Shown: piece after piece, positions 26,600-35,488 of the stretch
How positions within the stretch are numbered: the first letter of the stretch is position 1
Layout: the number at the start of each line of letters is the position of its first letter
Source of the DNA: Bin5 sp965208965
GTDB lineage: Bacteria > Chloroflexota > Anaerolineae > Caldilineales > Caldilineaceae
Reading direction: 5' to 3'
Length of the DNA: 64,000 nt
NCBI GenBank assembly: GCA_965208965.1
Contig: OZ242384.1
Coordinates: 5,084,001 to 5,148,000, forward strand
Program-made: the position numbers and the translations under genes
Notes under the pieces: model-generated
Seen by the model: only the letters and a program-made list of their open reading frames with translations
Told to the model about the DNA's origin: nothing
The model's database searches: none

Positions 26600-27261
26600 G
26601 GGCCGCTGCTGGTGGTTGAAACGAGCAGGCCAAAGATGGCTACCCCAACGCAGAGGGTCAATAGGAGCACGGCGAGGATCGGAACCAGGACGACAACGAT
26701 GGCTCTGCCGTCGGACAAACCGTATTCCACTTTGGTCGCCCAATAGGTGAGCACAACCTGGTAGATTGCCAGGATGGCTACAAAACAGCCTCCGACAACC
26801 GGCACGAAGTTGAGGAGAGAGGTGACGATGGAGAGCGGCGCGCCGAAGGTAGAAATGAGATAGGCGTAGCGCCCGAACTGGCCCCGCCCGCCCAATAAGG
26901 AGGCGATCAGGTGGTAGACGCCGACGCCAATGATGAAAAGGATGGGGGTAGCAATGATGCGGCCCAAGCTGTTGACACCGGCCATCAGCCCAGTCAATGT
27001 TCCTTGGGCGATGAACATGTCGAGTTGAGAGCTGACTTCGGGCGGCAGCAGGCCGGACATCTGACCCATGCTGCCCATCGCTGTTGCGAAGATCGATACT
27101 TGCAGCAGTCCAAGCAACGCCGACACTACCGCGGCCGCGATGATCCACATGAGCGCGGTGCCCAAAGTGGCCGAGGATTTCTCTCGTTCGGCTGCAAAGA
27201 CCGCTTCGCCGGGCTTCGTCAGTACGTATATCCATGTTTGGAGGATCGACTGAAGGTCCAT
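26596..27261 (-). CDS. YIP1 family membrane protein
   Basis: A 221-residue integral membrane protein with five to six predicted helices, starting with the cytosolic LQSILQTWIYVLTKPGEAVFAAE segment typical of bacterial YIP1 domains. Glycine-rich GLMAGVNSLGRI and LLGGRGQFGRYAYLISTFGAP blocks follow. The function of bacterial YIP1 proteins is not known. AGGAG stands six bases before the ATG. It is translationally coupled to the amidohydrolase. Confidence 0.8.
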   Translation of the reverse strand: MDLQSILQTWIYVLTKPGEAVFAAEREKSSATLGTALMWIIAAAVVSALLGLLQVSIFATAMGSMGQMSGLLPPEVSSQLDMFIAQGTLTGLMAGVNSLGRIIATPILFIIGVGVYHLIASLLGGRGQFGRYAYLISTFGAPLSIVTSLLNFVPVVGGCFVAILAIYQVVLTYWATKVEYGLSDGRAIVVVLVPILAVLLLTLCVGVAIFGLLVSTTSSGP

Positions 27262-27729
27262 TGGAATCTCCTAACGGCACGAGATGACCGCTGCCAGGAC
27301 AGGTTCGTTTCATAGGGACTGAACGCGTACGAAAGCCCTGATGAATCCTGATCACATTATGTGGCGTTTCAGGTTCGAGCGCAAGGGGTGAAGTTGGACG
27401 GAAATCTACTAAGAGGATGCGACTCGGTTGAAGTTTTCCAAGTCGAACAAGCCTCCTGCCAGAGTCCCAGTCCCTTCTCCTCCGAGCAGGGGATCTGCGA
27501 GGGCAACGATATCTTTTTGATCGTTTCAATGTTGGCGCTTTTCCTGAGAAAAACCCATGCACCCTGTATCGCTGCTCCAGGTGAACCCTGTCGTCTGATC
27601 GGTTTTTCTCTCCTTTCTGATTCCGAAATGCCAGGAATCGAATGCGCGACCTTCGCTTGCGCTTGAACGGAAACTGGGGGATGATTTAGTTAGTGTTGCG
27701 TATAACGTCTAGCGTAGATTGGAGCAATC
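27262..27729. other. Intergenic region, 468 bases
   Basis: Divergent spacer between the YIP1 and SRPBCC genes. Besides the minus-strand promoter candidate I see nothing certain. A 101-codon frame at 27361-27666 lacks a ribosome site and any recognisable motif. Confidence 0.5.
27356..27384 (-). promoter_or_regulatory. Putative promoter for the YIP1-amidohydrolase pair
   Basis: On the minus strand TTGCGC (27379-27384), 17 bases, CATAAT (27356-27361), about 95 bases upstream of the YIP1 start. The -10 matches five of six consensus bases. Confidence 0.4.
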
Positions 27730-28536
27730 ATGAGTGTAAGTGTGGATCCCTCCGGACGCAGGTGGGTACGGGGAGAGGTTGAGGTGCCGGGCTCGGTTGA
27801 GGAAGTTTGGCAAGCAATCGGGACCGATGCCGGACTTTCGTCATGGTTTACGCGGTCCGAGTTTTCGGTGGGTGAGGATGGTCAGCCTACGCAATTGATC
27901 TGCCATTTTGGTCTTGGTATTTCCTCGGCGGCGACGATAACGCAGTGGGACCCGCCGCGAGGCTTCTCGGTCATAAGCGATGAATTCATTCCGGGCGGAC
28001 CCGAGGTAGCGACGGACTGGAATATCGAGACAAGAGATGGCGGAACTTGCCTCTTGAGCGTTGAGCACGGTCTATTTGTGGACAGTGACGAGTATGACAA
28101 CCACATCGAAGCAACGGAGGCTGGCTGGCCGGCCTTCTTCCGCATCCTGCAGATATACATGGGCCATCACCGGGGAGAGCCCTGCGCCCTGCTGGAACTT
28201 ATGGGCACGGCCGCGGAGGAGGCTCAGGCGTGGGACGACGTATCTTCCGCGCTTGGATTCGCAAACCCGAAGCCGGGCGAGCGCTTTGCGGCGCCGGCTG
28301 GCAGGCTGAAATTCTCGGGCGTGGTCGATACAATTCCAAGCGATACGGAGGTTATACTGCATATCGACGAACCGACTTCCGGGGTCGCGCATCTGTTTGT
28401 TTGGCCCATCAACAATCAGATCCTGTTGTCGGTCAGGTTCTATCTGTACGGCGAGGATGCGACTGAGGTTGTCTCCCGTGAAGACCCGCGGTGGCGTTCA
28501 TGGATGGAGGAGCGGTTTCCACTCTCCCAGGGCTGA
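27730..28536 (+). CDS. SRPBCC (AHSA1-like) domain protein
   Basis: A 268-residue START/Bet v1-fold protein. Residues 10-150 match the Aha1 C-terminal-like branch (EVPGSVEEVWQAIGTDAGLSSWFTRSEF and a QWDPPRGFSVISDEF strand). Such proteins bind hydrophobic ligands. Residues 160-268 form a second, less clear domain, possibly another SRPBCC half. GGAG stands six bases before the ATG. It is monocistronic, with a long hairpin downstream. Confidence 0.75.
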   Translation: MSVSVDPSGRRWVRGEVEVPGSVEEVWQAIGTDAGLSSWFTRSEFSVGEDGQPTQLICHFGLGISSAATITQWDPPRGFSVISDEFIPGGPEVATDWNIETRDGGTCLLSVEHGLFVDSDEYDNHIEATEAGWPAFFRILQIYMGHHRGEPCALLELMGTAAEEAQAWDDVSSALGFANPKPGERFAAPAGRLKFSGVVDTIPSDTEVILHIDEPTSGVAHLFVWPINNQILLSVRFYLYGEDATEVVSREDPRWRSWMEERFPLSQG

Positions 28537-28589
28537 GAGACTGGGGCCGCCGCGTATCTCACTCCTGCTTTTCTTCTTCCTAGACATGA

Positions 28590-28636
28590 GCAGGCAGGCA
28601 GCTGGCTAGAGGACATTTCGCCGGGCGCCTGCCTGC
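28590..28636. terminator. Inverted repeat between convergent genes
   Basis: GCAGGCAGGC (28590-28599) and GCCTGCCTGC (28627-28636) can form a 10-bp stem with a 27-base loop. It lies between the convergent SRPBCC and VOC genes. There is no T-run, so termination is a guess from position. Confidence 0.35.
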
Positions 28637-28645
28637 AACTCCACT

Positions 28646-29086
28646 TCAAGCGCGGGAAGAAATCGTCTCTTCTGAAATTCCCCAGATGCGGGGCGAGGCG
28701 ATCTCTAGGCTGTTCTGCGACGGGTCGCGGAAATAGATCGATCGACCGCCCCCCGTGTTAATCTCCTGTTCGATTTCTACTCCATTTTCGACCAGATGTT
28801 GCTTCCACTGGTCGATTTCGCGGTCCATCGCTGAGAGTGCCAGGTGGCCTTCGCCTTTGGCGCCGTGAGTGGGCGCGTCTTTGGGGCCGCCCGCGGAGAC
28901 GGCGGTCGCCTCGGCGTTGAACAGCAGCACCATGCGGTCGCCGCAACGGAGAAAAACATGTCGGCCTTCCAGCTTCGAGTATGATGTGAGTCCTAAGACT
29001 TCAGTATAGAACTCTTCGGCAGCTTGTAGATCCGAGACATAAAGTGCTGACTCAAGTACGTCAGAGACGCTCATTTGACCGCTCAT
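28646..29086 (-). CDS. VOC family protein (glyoxalase/dioxygenase-like)
   Basis: A 146-residue vicinal-oxygen-chelate protein with two beta-alpha-beta-beta-beta modules. SALYVSDLQAAEEFYTEVLGL opens module one and GHLALSAMDREIDQW module two; the last metal Glu lies in FRDPSQNSLEIASP. Such proteins are metal-dependent lyases, dioxygenases or resistance proteins; a specific role cannot be given. ATG 29086 is preferred since GAGAGGAA precedes it. Last gene of the minus-strand sugar operon. Confidence 0.85.
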   Translation of the reverse strand: MSGQMSVSDVLESALYVSDLQAAEEFYTEVLGLTSYSKLEGRHVFLRCGDRMVLLFNAEATAVSAGGPKDAPTHGAKGEGHLALSAMDREIDQWKQHLVENGVEIEQEINTGGGRSIYFRDPSQNSLEIASPRIWGISEETISSRA

Positions 29087-29194
29087 TGGTGTTCCTCTCT
29101 TGATTGGGATGAGACGGCGATTCGGAAAACGCGGCGAACGCACAAAACTGGGTGGGAGTTCCCTGATGGTTCAGACGAACAACGGCGGTCAGAC

Positions 29195-30031
29195 TCAGGC
29201 ACAGTTGTATAGCTTCTCATTCAGGAAGCGGACACAGCCGGGAACCTGCTCCGGGGTCAAACTGTGGAGGACGACCGCCCCGCGGTAGCCGCTATGATGG
29301 AGCAGTTTCAAGTAATGATCGTAGTCCAGCAGGCCCGTTCCGGCGGCTTCATGGCCGGCTTCGCCGTCGCGACTGAGGTCTTTGGCGTGGGCCAAGGCAA
29401 TGAGCTCGCCCAACAGATCAAAGGCTTCGTTCAGGATCTCTCGTTGGCGGTGAATCGTTCCCTTGGGAAAGACATTGGCGCCGTCCATGACGATGGCTAA
29501 TCTGTCCGACCGCATCGTGTCCAGGAGCTTTCGAGCCCTGGCTGGCGAGTTCACCACATTCGCAACCTCCGGCTCAATACCGAGACGAACGTTGTGCTCT
29601 TCGGCCAGAGTGATAGCCTGTTCCATAGCCGCCAGTAGATCCGACCAAGCCTCGGACGAAATGTTCTGCGGATGATCCGCCCACATGTTGTCCGGGTTGC
29701 GAGTGCCGGTACAGAGAGTTAGCAGGTCGGTGCCCAGTTCAGCGGCGTGCGCCGCCAACACGCCCAGACTGCGCATACCCTGGCTACGCGCGGTGGGGTC
29801 CGGGTGGATCATGTTGTAGGTGGCCGAAAGCGAGACCACCTCAATCTTGCGGGCGTCGATCTCGCGGCGCGCCCGTTCACAGGCTGCGGAGTCCAACCCG
29901 TCCGGCATATCTGAAAGACCCATGCAACTCGTGTTGAGTTGAATGCGGCGAATGCCGTGAGCGGCGACCGCGTCCAGAACGCCTGACAGAGTCGGCGCTT
30001 CAAAAGTGCGGGCGAAAATTCCGACCTCCAT
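29195..30031 (-). CDS. Sugar phosphate isomerase/epimerase (xylose isomerase-like TIM barrel)
   Basis: A 278-residue AP_endonuc_2-type TIM barrel. Metal and substrate residues sit in LTLCTGTRN, LGIEPEV (first metal Glu), IVMDGANVF, ALAHAKDLS (His) and near the C-terminus VVLHSLTP. The last Glu of the family is replaced by His in that strand, so activity may differ. It starts on the base after the stop of the Gfo/Idh gene. This pairing is common in inositol and rare-sugar catabolism. Confidence 0.85.
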   Translation of the reverse strand: MEVGIFARTFEAPTLSGVLDAVAAHGIRRIQLNTSCMGLSDMPDGLDSAACERARREIDARKIEVVSLSATYNMIHPDPTARSQGMRSLGVLAAHAAELGTDLLTLCTGTRNPDNMWADHPQNISSEAWSDLLAAMEQAITLAEEHNVRLGIEPEVANVVNSPARARKLLDTMRSDRLAIVMDGANVFPKGTIHRQREILNEAFDLLGELIALAHAKDLSRDGEAGHEAAGTGLLDYDHYLKLLHHSGYRGAVVLHSLTPEQVPGCVRFLNEKLYNCA

Positions 30032-31117
30032 CTATACCCCTCCTGTTACTGATTCGAGCTCGACCCAGCCGCCTCCGGTGGCGGCAGAACGAGCGATGGC
30101 CGCCATCGCCCGCATGGACGCAAGGCCGTCATGGACACTGGCGCCCGATTGCGGCATGCCGTGCAGGATTGCGTCGGCCCAGCCTTCGAGTTGCTGCCGG
30201 TAGCCGTGACCGTCCTGGCCCAGAGGGCGCGTGTAAAGGTCATCGCGGGTGGAGAAACATTCGACGCTGCCGGCTTTGTGGTACCAGGAGAGGGGCAGGC
30301 GCCCGCGGACGCTGCCATGTTCACCCTGGATGCGAAAACCCTCTTCGAAGTCCCCGGCTACAGTGATGGTCAATTCAAGGTTCCCCAGGCTGCCGTCGGC
30401 AAACGCAACATCCACGAACCAGCAGTGGCGGCCGAAGCGTTCCAGATAGCGAGAACGCACCTGCAGGATTTCACTTTGCGAAAGGAAGCGAGCGGTGTCT
30501 GACAGATGGCTGCCGTGGCCCAACATGAGGTAGCGGCGGCGGTCGGCTTTGGGGTTGCCTGGGGGCCGAAGCACGCTCGAGCTTGTCTCGATCAGCGGCT
30601 GCAAGGCGTCGGTCATAGTGTAGCGATGGACGGAATCATAGTACCAGAACTGGGCTGACATCAGGCCGCCGATCTGTTCCTGAATGAAACGGCGGGCGTG
30701 AACGACGCCAGGGTCAAAGCGGCGGTTGTGCCCCACTTGGAGGATGAGCCCGGAGGCGGCGACTTCGTCGCGGAGCGCTTCACACTCTTCCACGTTGACG
30801 CCCATGGGCTTTTCTACTAACACGTGCTTGCCGGCTCTCAGCGCCTGCAGGGCCAGTTCCACGTGGTACTGATCGGCGACCGCAATGATGACCGCCTCAA
30901 CGTCGGTATCGGCCAGCATTTCGTCCAGACGGGTGAAACTGCGCAGCGGCCGATGGATTGCTGCCACACGCGCGAGGAGGTCGGGCGCAACTTCGCACAG
31001 GCCGTAGAGCTGCGTATTGCGCCCTTTGCGGCATGCCTCCAGATGCGCGATTTGTGAAATTGGCCCTGCCCCTACAACGCCGACGCGAAGCAGGCGGGAT
31101 TCCTTCTGGATTGGCAT
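30032..31117 (-). CDS. Gfo/Idh/MocA family oxidoreductase
   Basis: A 361-residue NAD(P)-dependent sugar or inositol dehydrogenase. The Rossmann fingerprint is RVGVVGAGPISQIAHLEA, followed by HVLVEKPMGVNVEE with the EKP catalytic lysine and a C-terminal alpha/beta domain including DTARFLSQSE, in the position of the family's GxxxxDxxxF/H block. ATG 31117 is chosen over 31189, because the latter overlaps the serine-hydrolase gene. It is directly adjacent to the isomerase gene, so the two probably act in one pathway. Confidence 0.9.
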   Translation of the reverse strand: MPIQKESRLLRVGVVGAGPISQIAHLEACRKGRNTQLYGLCEVAPDLLARVAAIHRPLRSFTRLDEMLADTDVEAVIIAVADQYHVELALQALRAGKHVLVEKPMGVNVEECEALRDEVAASGLILQVGHNRRFDPGVVHARRFIQEQIGGLMSAQFWYYDSVHRYTMTDALQPLIETSSSVLRPPGNPKADRRRYLMLGHGSHLSDTARFLSQSEILQVRSRYLERFGRHCWFVDVAFADGSLGNLELTITVAGDFEEGFRIQGEHGSVRGRLPLSWYHKAGSVECFSTRDDLYTRPLGQDGHGYRQQLEGWADAILHGMPQSGASVHDGLASMRAMAAIARSAATGGGWVELESVTGGV

Positions 31118-31142
31118 AATCCGATCCTGCGTGTTGTCCGGT

Positions 31143-32411
31143 TCAGTCGACGATGGCCTGGTAGGCCGCCACACGGAATTCGCGCGCAACCGGGTAGTAG
31201 CCTGCAGGCATATACTGGGTCATGAAGATGCCCAGCATCTCCTCCTCGGGATCGATCCAGAACTGAGTTGAAGCCGCTCCTCCCCAACCGTAAATGCCCA
31301 CGTTGCCAGGTGTGCTGGTTGCAGGCAGGTCCACCAACACGCTCCCGCACAGACCAAAGCCATAGCCGGCGTGCGCGTCAGCACCGATCGCGATGGGGAC
31401 CAGGTTGGCCGGCAGATGGTTGGCGCGCATCATCTCGACGGTCCTGGGGCCAAGCAGCCGCTGACCGTCGAGGACGCCCCCATTGAGCAGCATCTGGGAG
31501 AAACGCAGGTAGTCTCCAGTGGTAGAGACGAGACCCCCGCCGCCTGAGAGAAATGCCGGCGTCTTTGTAAAGCGGCTTTCGCGTGAGGATTCGAAAAGTT
31601 CAATCGTTGGCTCTTCGGCTTGGTCTCCTTCATTTGGATCCCCGGAGGCAGTTTCTGTGTCCGGTTCAGGATCGCTGCCGAAGCTGAAGCCGCCGGGCGG
31701 GCAGTAGCACGCGGAAAAGCGGTCCAATGATCTGGCATCCACCTGGAAGGCCGTTTCCGTCATGTCCAGCGGTTTGAAGATCTCTTGCTGGAAGAATTCA
31801 TCAAGTGACTTTCCGGACAGCACTTCAACCAGCCGGCCCAAGACATCGGTAGCATAGCTGTATCGCCAGCGGGTTCCGGGATGAAAAAGCAGGGGAAGTG
31901 CCGCCAGCTTTTGTGTGAACTTATCCAGAGGCAGCTGTTCGCGGTTGGCGAACGTCTGCCGATACAGTTCTTCAACCGGTGAATCCTGGTCCCAGCCGTA
32001 GCTCAGCCCGGCCGTGTGCAGGAAGAGATCCTTGACTGTGGGGGGCCGGTCCGGCGGAACGAGGTTGTCGAGGTCGCCCGTGCAGACCTGGGCGCCCTCA
32101 AACTCCGGCAGGTAGTTTGACACAGGGTCATCGAGGAGAAAGTGTCCCTCTTCAAACAGCATCAGAGCAGCCACAGATGTGATTGGTTTCGTCATCGAGT
32201 AGATGCGAAAGATGGTGTCCTCGGTCATTGGCTGGCCGGACTCAATTTCTCGGAGGCCGAAGGCGTTGCAGTATACGGTTTCGCCTCGGCGGTAGATGAG
32301 GCCCATGGTCCCGGCCAGGAGGCCTCTGTCGACGTAACTGTCCAACAGCCTGTCCACGCGGGAAAGGCGCTGTAGAGAGAGCCCGGCTCGGTGTGTATCG
32401 ACGGTTTTCAT
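31143..32411 (-). CDS. Serine hydrolase (beta-lactamase class C/esterase EstB-like)
   Basis: A 422-residue penicillin-binding-fold hydrolase. The nucleophile motif SMTK sits in IYSMTKPITS near residue 75, the Tyr motif is RYSYATDVLG, and the third block lies in GWGGAASTQFW near the C-terminus. The family includes class C-like esterases, D-aminopeptidases and beta-lactamases. No signal peptide is seen, so an esterase role is more likely than cell-wall work. An acidic insert (residues about 235-265) is rich in Glu and Asp. It precedes the Gfo/Idh gene by 25 bases. Confidence 0.88.
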   Translation of the reverse strand: MKTVDTHRAGLSLQRLSRVDRLLDSYVDRGLLAGTMGLIYRRGETVYCNAFGLREIESGQPMTEDTIFRIYSMTKPITSVAALMLFEEGHFLLDDPVSNYLPEFEGAQVCTGDLDNLVPPDRPPTVKDLFLHTAGLSYGWDQDSPVEELYRQTFANREQLPLDKFTQKLAALPLLFHPGTRWRYSYATDVLGRLVEVLSGKSLDEFFQQEIFKPLDMTETAFQVDARSLDRFSACYCPPGGFSFGSDPEPDTETASGDPNEGDQAEEPTIELFESSRESRFTKTPAFLSGGGGLVSTTGDYLRFSQMLLNGGVLDGQRLLGPRTVEMMRANHLPANLVPIAIGADAHAGYGFGLCGSVLVDLPATSTPGNVGIYGWGGAASTQFWIDPEEEMLGIFMTQYMPAGYYPVAREFRVAAYQAIVD

Positions 32412-32496
32412 AGGAGATCCTTCTCTAAGAATGAAGGGTGAATGGATGTGCTTTTCAAATACCGGAAAAATACCAGGCGCTCTTCTTCACTTTGGG

Positions 32497-33744
32497 TCAG
32501 TCCGCGGCTGCGGCGGCGCCGGCGAGCTCCGTGCGTTCCGGGATTGGCAGATGGACGAGTGCGGCGAACACGCCCAGAGCAATGCCTGCGATCCAGACGG
32601 GTGTGTAGGTGCCTGCAGTGTCGTAGAAGCGTCCTCCCAGCCAGACGCCTAAGAAGGCGCCGATCTGATGACTGAAGAAGACGATGCCGTACAGTGTGGA
32701 AAGGTAGCGAGCCCCAAAGAAATGGGCAACGGTTCCGCTGGTGAGGGGGACGGTTGCGAGCCAAAGGAAGCCGATTGCCCCGCCGAATACCAGGGCTGAA
32801 CTGCGAGTGACGGGCGCCAGTAGAAAGAGCAAAATGACGATGGCCCGTCCCAGGTAGATAAGGCTCAGCATGTTTTTGCGGGAATAGCGGTCCCCGAGCC
32901 AGCCAAAGGTCATAGATCCAAGAATGTTGAAGGCGCCGATAAGCGCGAGCGCGCCGGCGGCAACGAATTCCGGCAGTCCTTTATCTCCCAGATAGGCGGG
33001 CAGATGCGCGCCGATGAAAGCGACATGAAAGCCGCACACAAAGAAGCCGGTCGTCAGGAGCAGGTAACCGCGGTGGCGCGCTGCCTTCCCCAGTACTTTG
33101 CGGAAGGGTTCGTCTACGTGCGGCTCTTGTACTCCGTGCAGCTGGGTGCCGGGCCGCCGGGGCAGTCCAAACGCCATCAGCGCGACGATTGCCGGGACAG
33201 CGGCCAGGGCGTAGAGGGCGCCCTGCCAGCCGAGATTCGAAAGGAGAATCTGGGCCAGGGGCGGGACCACAAACATGCCTGCGGAACCCATTGCCGTGAT
33301 GAGTCCAAAGACCCGGCTGCGCTGGTCCTCTCCGATCAGCTGGGCCACGGCGCCCAACACGACGACATACGAGGTGGCGCCGAGACCAATTCCGATCAGG
33401 AGGCCGAAGGAGACAATCAGCCCCATTGTTGTTGTGAGAATGGTAACCAGCAGGAGGCCGCCGGCATACAGGACCGACCCTGCGATTACGACCTGACGCG
33501 GCCCGAAGCGGTCCGAGAGGAGGCCAACCAGGGGCAAGCCAAACACCAGATTGTTGACAGCGAAAGCGATGCTCAGGTTTTCACGCCCCGTTCCGAGCGT
33601 TTCCGTGATGGGCGTGAGAAAGAGGCCAAAACTGGAACGGATTCCAGAACCGATCATCACAGCCAGCGAGCCGGAAATTATGGCGGCGACAATGAGCTTA
33701 CGATTGCTGCTCACACGAAAGGCTCCATGCATTAGAAGACGCAA
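32497..33744 (-). CDS. MFS transporter
   Basis: A 415-residue twelve-helix permease of the major facilitator superfamily. LVGLLSDRFGPRQVVIAG is the helix 2-3 signature and FGWLGDRYSRKNMLSL its repeat. The pattern fits the monocarboxylate/oxalate-formate type (MFS_1), so carboxylates or sugars acids are candidates. The frame starts with TTG at 33744; ATG at 33732 is also possible. It precedes the serine hydrolase by 85 bases and may share its transcript. Confidence 0.9.
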   Translation of the reverse strand: MRLLMHGAFRVSSNRKLIVAAIISGSLAVMIGSGIRSSFGLFLTPITETLGTGRENLSIAFAVNNLVFGLPLVGLLSDRFGPRQVVIAGSVLYAGGLLLVTILTTTMGLIVSFGLLIGIGLGATSYVVVLGAVAQLIGEDQRSRVFGLITAMGSAGMFVVPPLAQILLSNLGWQGALYALAAVPAIVALMAFGLPRRPGTQLHGVQEPHVDEPFRKVLGKAARHRGYLLLTTGFFVCGFHVAFIGAHLPAYLGDKGLPEFVAAGALALIGAFNILGSMTFGWLGDRYSRKNMLSLIYLGRAIVILLFLLAPVTRSSALVFGGAIGFLWLATVPLTSGTVAHFFGARYLSTLYGIVFFSHQIGAFLGVWLGGRFYDTAGTYTPVWIAGIALGVFAALVHLPIPERTELAGAAAAAD

Positions 33745-33848
33745 GAAGGAAAATCAATACAGGTCTGCAGGCTGTAAACCGCAGTGGGCCAGGTGCCGAA
33801 TCGTCTGTCCAACCTGTTCCATCACTGGGAAAATAGTGTTCAGAGAGC

Positions 33849-34727
33849 TCAGGTTTCGCGAGATTCTGCCCTTCTTGCAACGGAAATGTAGACGACTGCG
33901 GCGGTGACGGCAAACCCGAACCACTGAAGCGCGTAGCTGAAGTGGTTGCCTTCTGAGAGCGATACGTCCGGCTCGATACGATGCGGCAGGGCTTCTGAAT
34001 AGCCCCGGGCACGCGGGCGTCCCGAGTTCAGTTCGATGCCGCTGCCGGGCGTCAACTGCAGTACCACCGGAAGCAGCTCGTAGGGTAGTGTCTGACCTAT
34101 TGCCTCAATGTCGAGGCGGTACCAGCCGGTAACAGTGTCCTGCGGTATGTCGGATACAGTTCCGTCAGGACGGCGGCGGGTAGGTTGCAGGATACCGTGT
34201 AGAGGGACATCGTCCTGCTCATCGAGAGTGCGCCAGGCGTCAGGATTTGCCTCGCCGACAGGAATCCAGCCCCGATTGACCAAGACGGCTTTATCTGAAC
34301 CGGAAATCAGGAGAGGTGTGACCAGATGGAAACCGGGCTGGCCCGAGAGGCTCTGATTGCGGATTGCAATTTGGCGGGCATAGTCGAATTCGCCCTGAGC
34401 GACAGCCTGAAAGTCGCGCAGTTCACCCGGAGGCAAAGGATGATCCGCCAGGTCGATAGGAGGGGCAGCCAGCGCGGCGCGGCGCTGCTCATTGGAAGCA
34501 CGCCTCTGGTCGAGACGATCCAGTTGCCAGAAACCGAGGGCGGCCATCGTGCCCATTGCCAGCAGTACGATAAACGTCTTCCACCACCAGCGGCGACCGA
34601 AAAGAAGTGCCAGTGTGACTCCGATCTCCCGGGCTGGCTGGGCAGCTCTTTTCCCGGTAGACAGTCGATGTCGCAAGACCCGGTGTAGGCCACGGCGCTC
34701 CGGCTGTGACTCGTGCAGACCGACCAT
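33849..34727 (-). CDS. SURF1 family cytochrome oxidase assembly protein
   Basis: SURF1 assists haem a insertion into subunit I. The 292-residue protein has the two-helix layout: a TM helix near residues 50-68 (WKTFIVLLAMGTMAALGFWQL, containing the GxWQLxR-type block), a large extracytoplasmic domain with VLVNRGWIP, and a second TM at the C-terminus (NHFSYALQWFGFAVTAAVVY). The ATG overlaps the stop of the FixH-like gene (TAATG). Its N-terminal 45 residues are unusually long and basic. Last gene of the oxidase operon. Confidence 0.9.
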   Translation of the reverse strand: MVGLHESQPERRGLHRVLRHRLSTGKRAAQPAREIGVTLALLFGRRWWWKTFIVLLAMGTMAALGFWQLDRLDQRRASNEQRRAALAAPPIDLADHPLPPGELRDFQAVAQGEFDYARQIAIRNQSLSGQPGFHLVTPLLISGSDKAVLVNRGWIPVGEANPDAWRTLDEQDDVPLHGILQPTRRRPDGTVSDIPQDTVTGWYRLDIEAIGQTLPYELLPVVLQLTPGSGIELNSGRPRARGYSEALPHRIEPDVSLSEGNHFSYALQWFGFAVTAAVVYISVARRAESRET

Positions 34728-35401
34728 TATGAGTGGCCTCCGGCAGGAGCTGGGTCCTGTTGCTTAGCGGGAGCGGGCTCCTCTATTGCGGTAGGCGGCT
34801 TTGTTGCCCAATAGAGGACAACCGCGCCCATAATCAGCAGTACGGAGAGAATGCCGCCAAGTAGAGCTCGCCAAGGGAAAGCCTTGGGGAGTATCTCATC
34901 CTGGAAGCTTACTACCTGTTCAGACTCGCAGGACAGACCGGAGTCGCCGCCCTGCTGTTCGCCGCTGCCTTGCGCAGTATCACATCCGGGGGGAAGAACA
35001 CTGACTCGGACGGACCAGTTTCCCTGGAGGGCCGGCTCAAAGGACGCCTCATAGAATAGCTTGTTGAGCGCATCATCATGAGTCGCTCTTGCGCTGAGTG
35101 TCTCACCACTCTCCTCGTGCGTAAGCTCGACGGTCACGACAGCATCGAGGACGGGACCGCCTGCCAGCCCGGTGGAGTCCCCCTCTACATTTTCAGTCAG
35201 GGCGACGGTTACGTGGTATTCACCCACTTGCGGCGGCTCAGGATCGGACCAGACGTAAACCCTGAAGGGGCCTGCGGGAACGTTGTTCAGGTGCTGGACG
35301 CCCACTCCGCCGTGGGCCAGTAGGGGCGCCGGCAAGAGTAAGCCAGTCAGCAGGAGCAGGAGAATTGCCTTTGCAAAGAGAACGAATTTAGACAAACACA
35401 T
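34727..35401 (-). CDS. FixH/YtkA-like exported membrane protein of the oxidase operon
   Basis: A 224-residue protein with an N-terminal signal sequence (AKAILLLLLTGLLLPAPLLA), an extracytoplasmic beta-sandwich-like domain of about 140 residues, and one C-terminal TM helix (LLGGILSVLLIMGAVVLYW). After the likely cleavage site come His-Gly-Gly residues. The domain (GEYHVTVALTENV, VVTVELTHEESGE) resembles FixH/YtkA copper-associated proteins. Two Cys in a Gly/Gln-rich loop (PPGCDTAQG and GLSCESE) could bind metal or form a disulfide. It lies between ctaG and the SURF1 gene. A copper-delivery or assembly role is an inference. Confidence 0.6.
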   Translation of the reverse strand: MCLSKFVLFAKAILLLLLTGLLLPAPLLAHGGVGVQHLNNVPAGPFRVYVWSDPEPPQVGEYHVTVALTENVEGDSTGLAGGPVLDAVVTVELTHEESGETLSARATHDDALNKLFYEASFEPALQGNWSVRVSVLPPGCDTAQGSGEQQGGDSGLSCESEQVVSFQDEILPKAFPWRALLGGILSVLLIMGAVVLYWATKPPTAIEEPAPAKQQDPAPAGGHS

Positions 35402-35488
35402 AGTATGATCCGGTAGTTTCAGGCCTCCTGCGCGCGAAAGCGTAGGGCAGCGGAATCAGTATGCAAAAACGTGGACGCACTGCTGTCC

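Noticed and set aside
25733..26746. 337-codon plus-strand frame
   Set aside because: Antisense shadow of the amidohydrolase gene, which has full family motifs.
26600..27562. N-terminal half of the 622-codon minus-strand frame
   Set aside because: It reads through the YIP1 gene in another frame and lacks a ribosome site at the start.
27361..27666. 101-codon frame in the 27.3-27.7 kb spacer
   Set aside because: No ribosome site, no motif, unusual composition.
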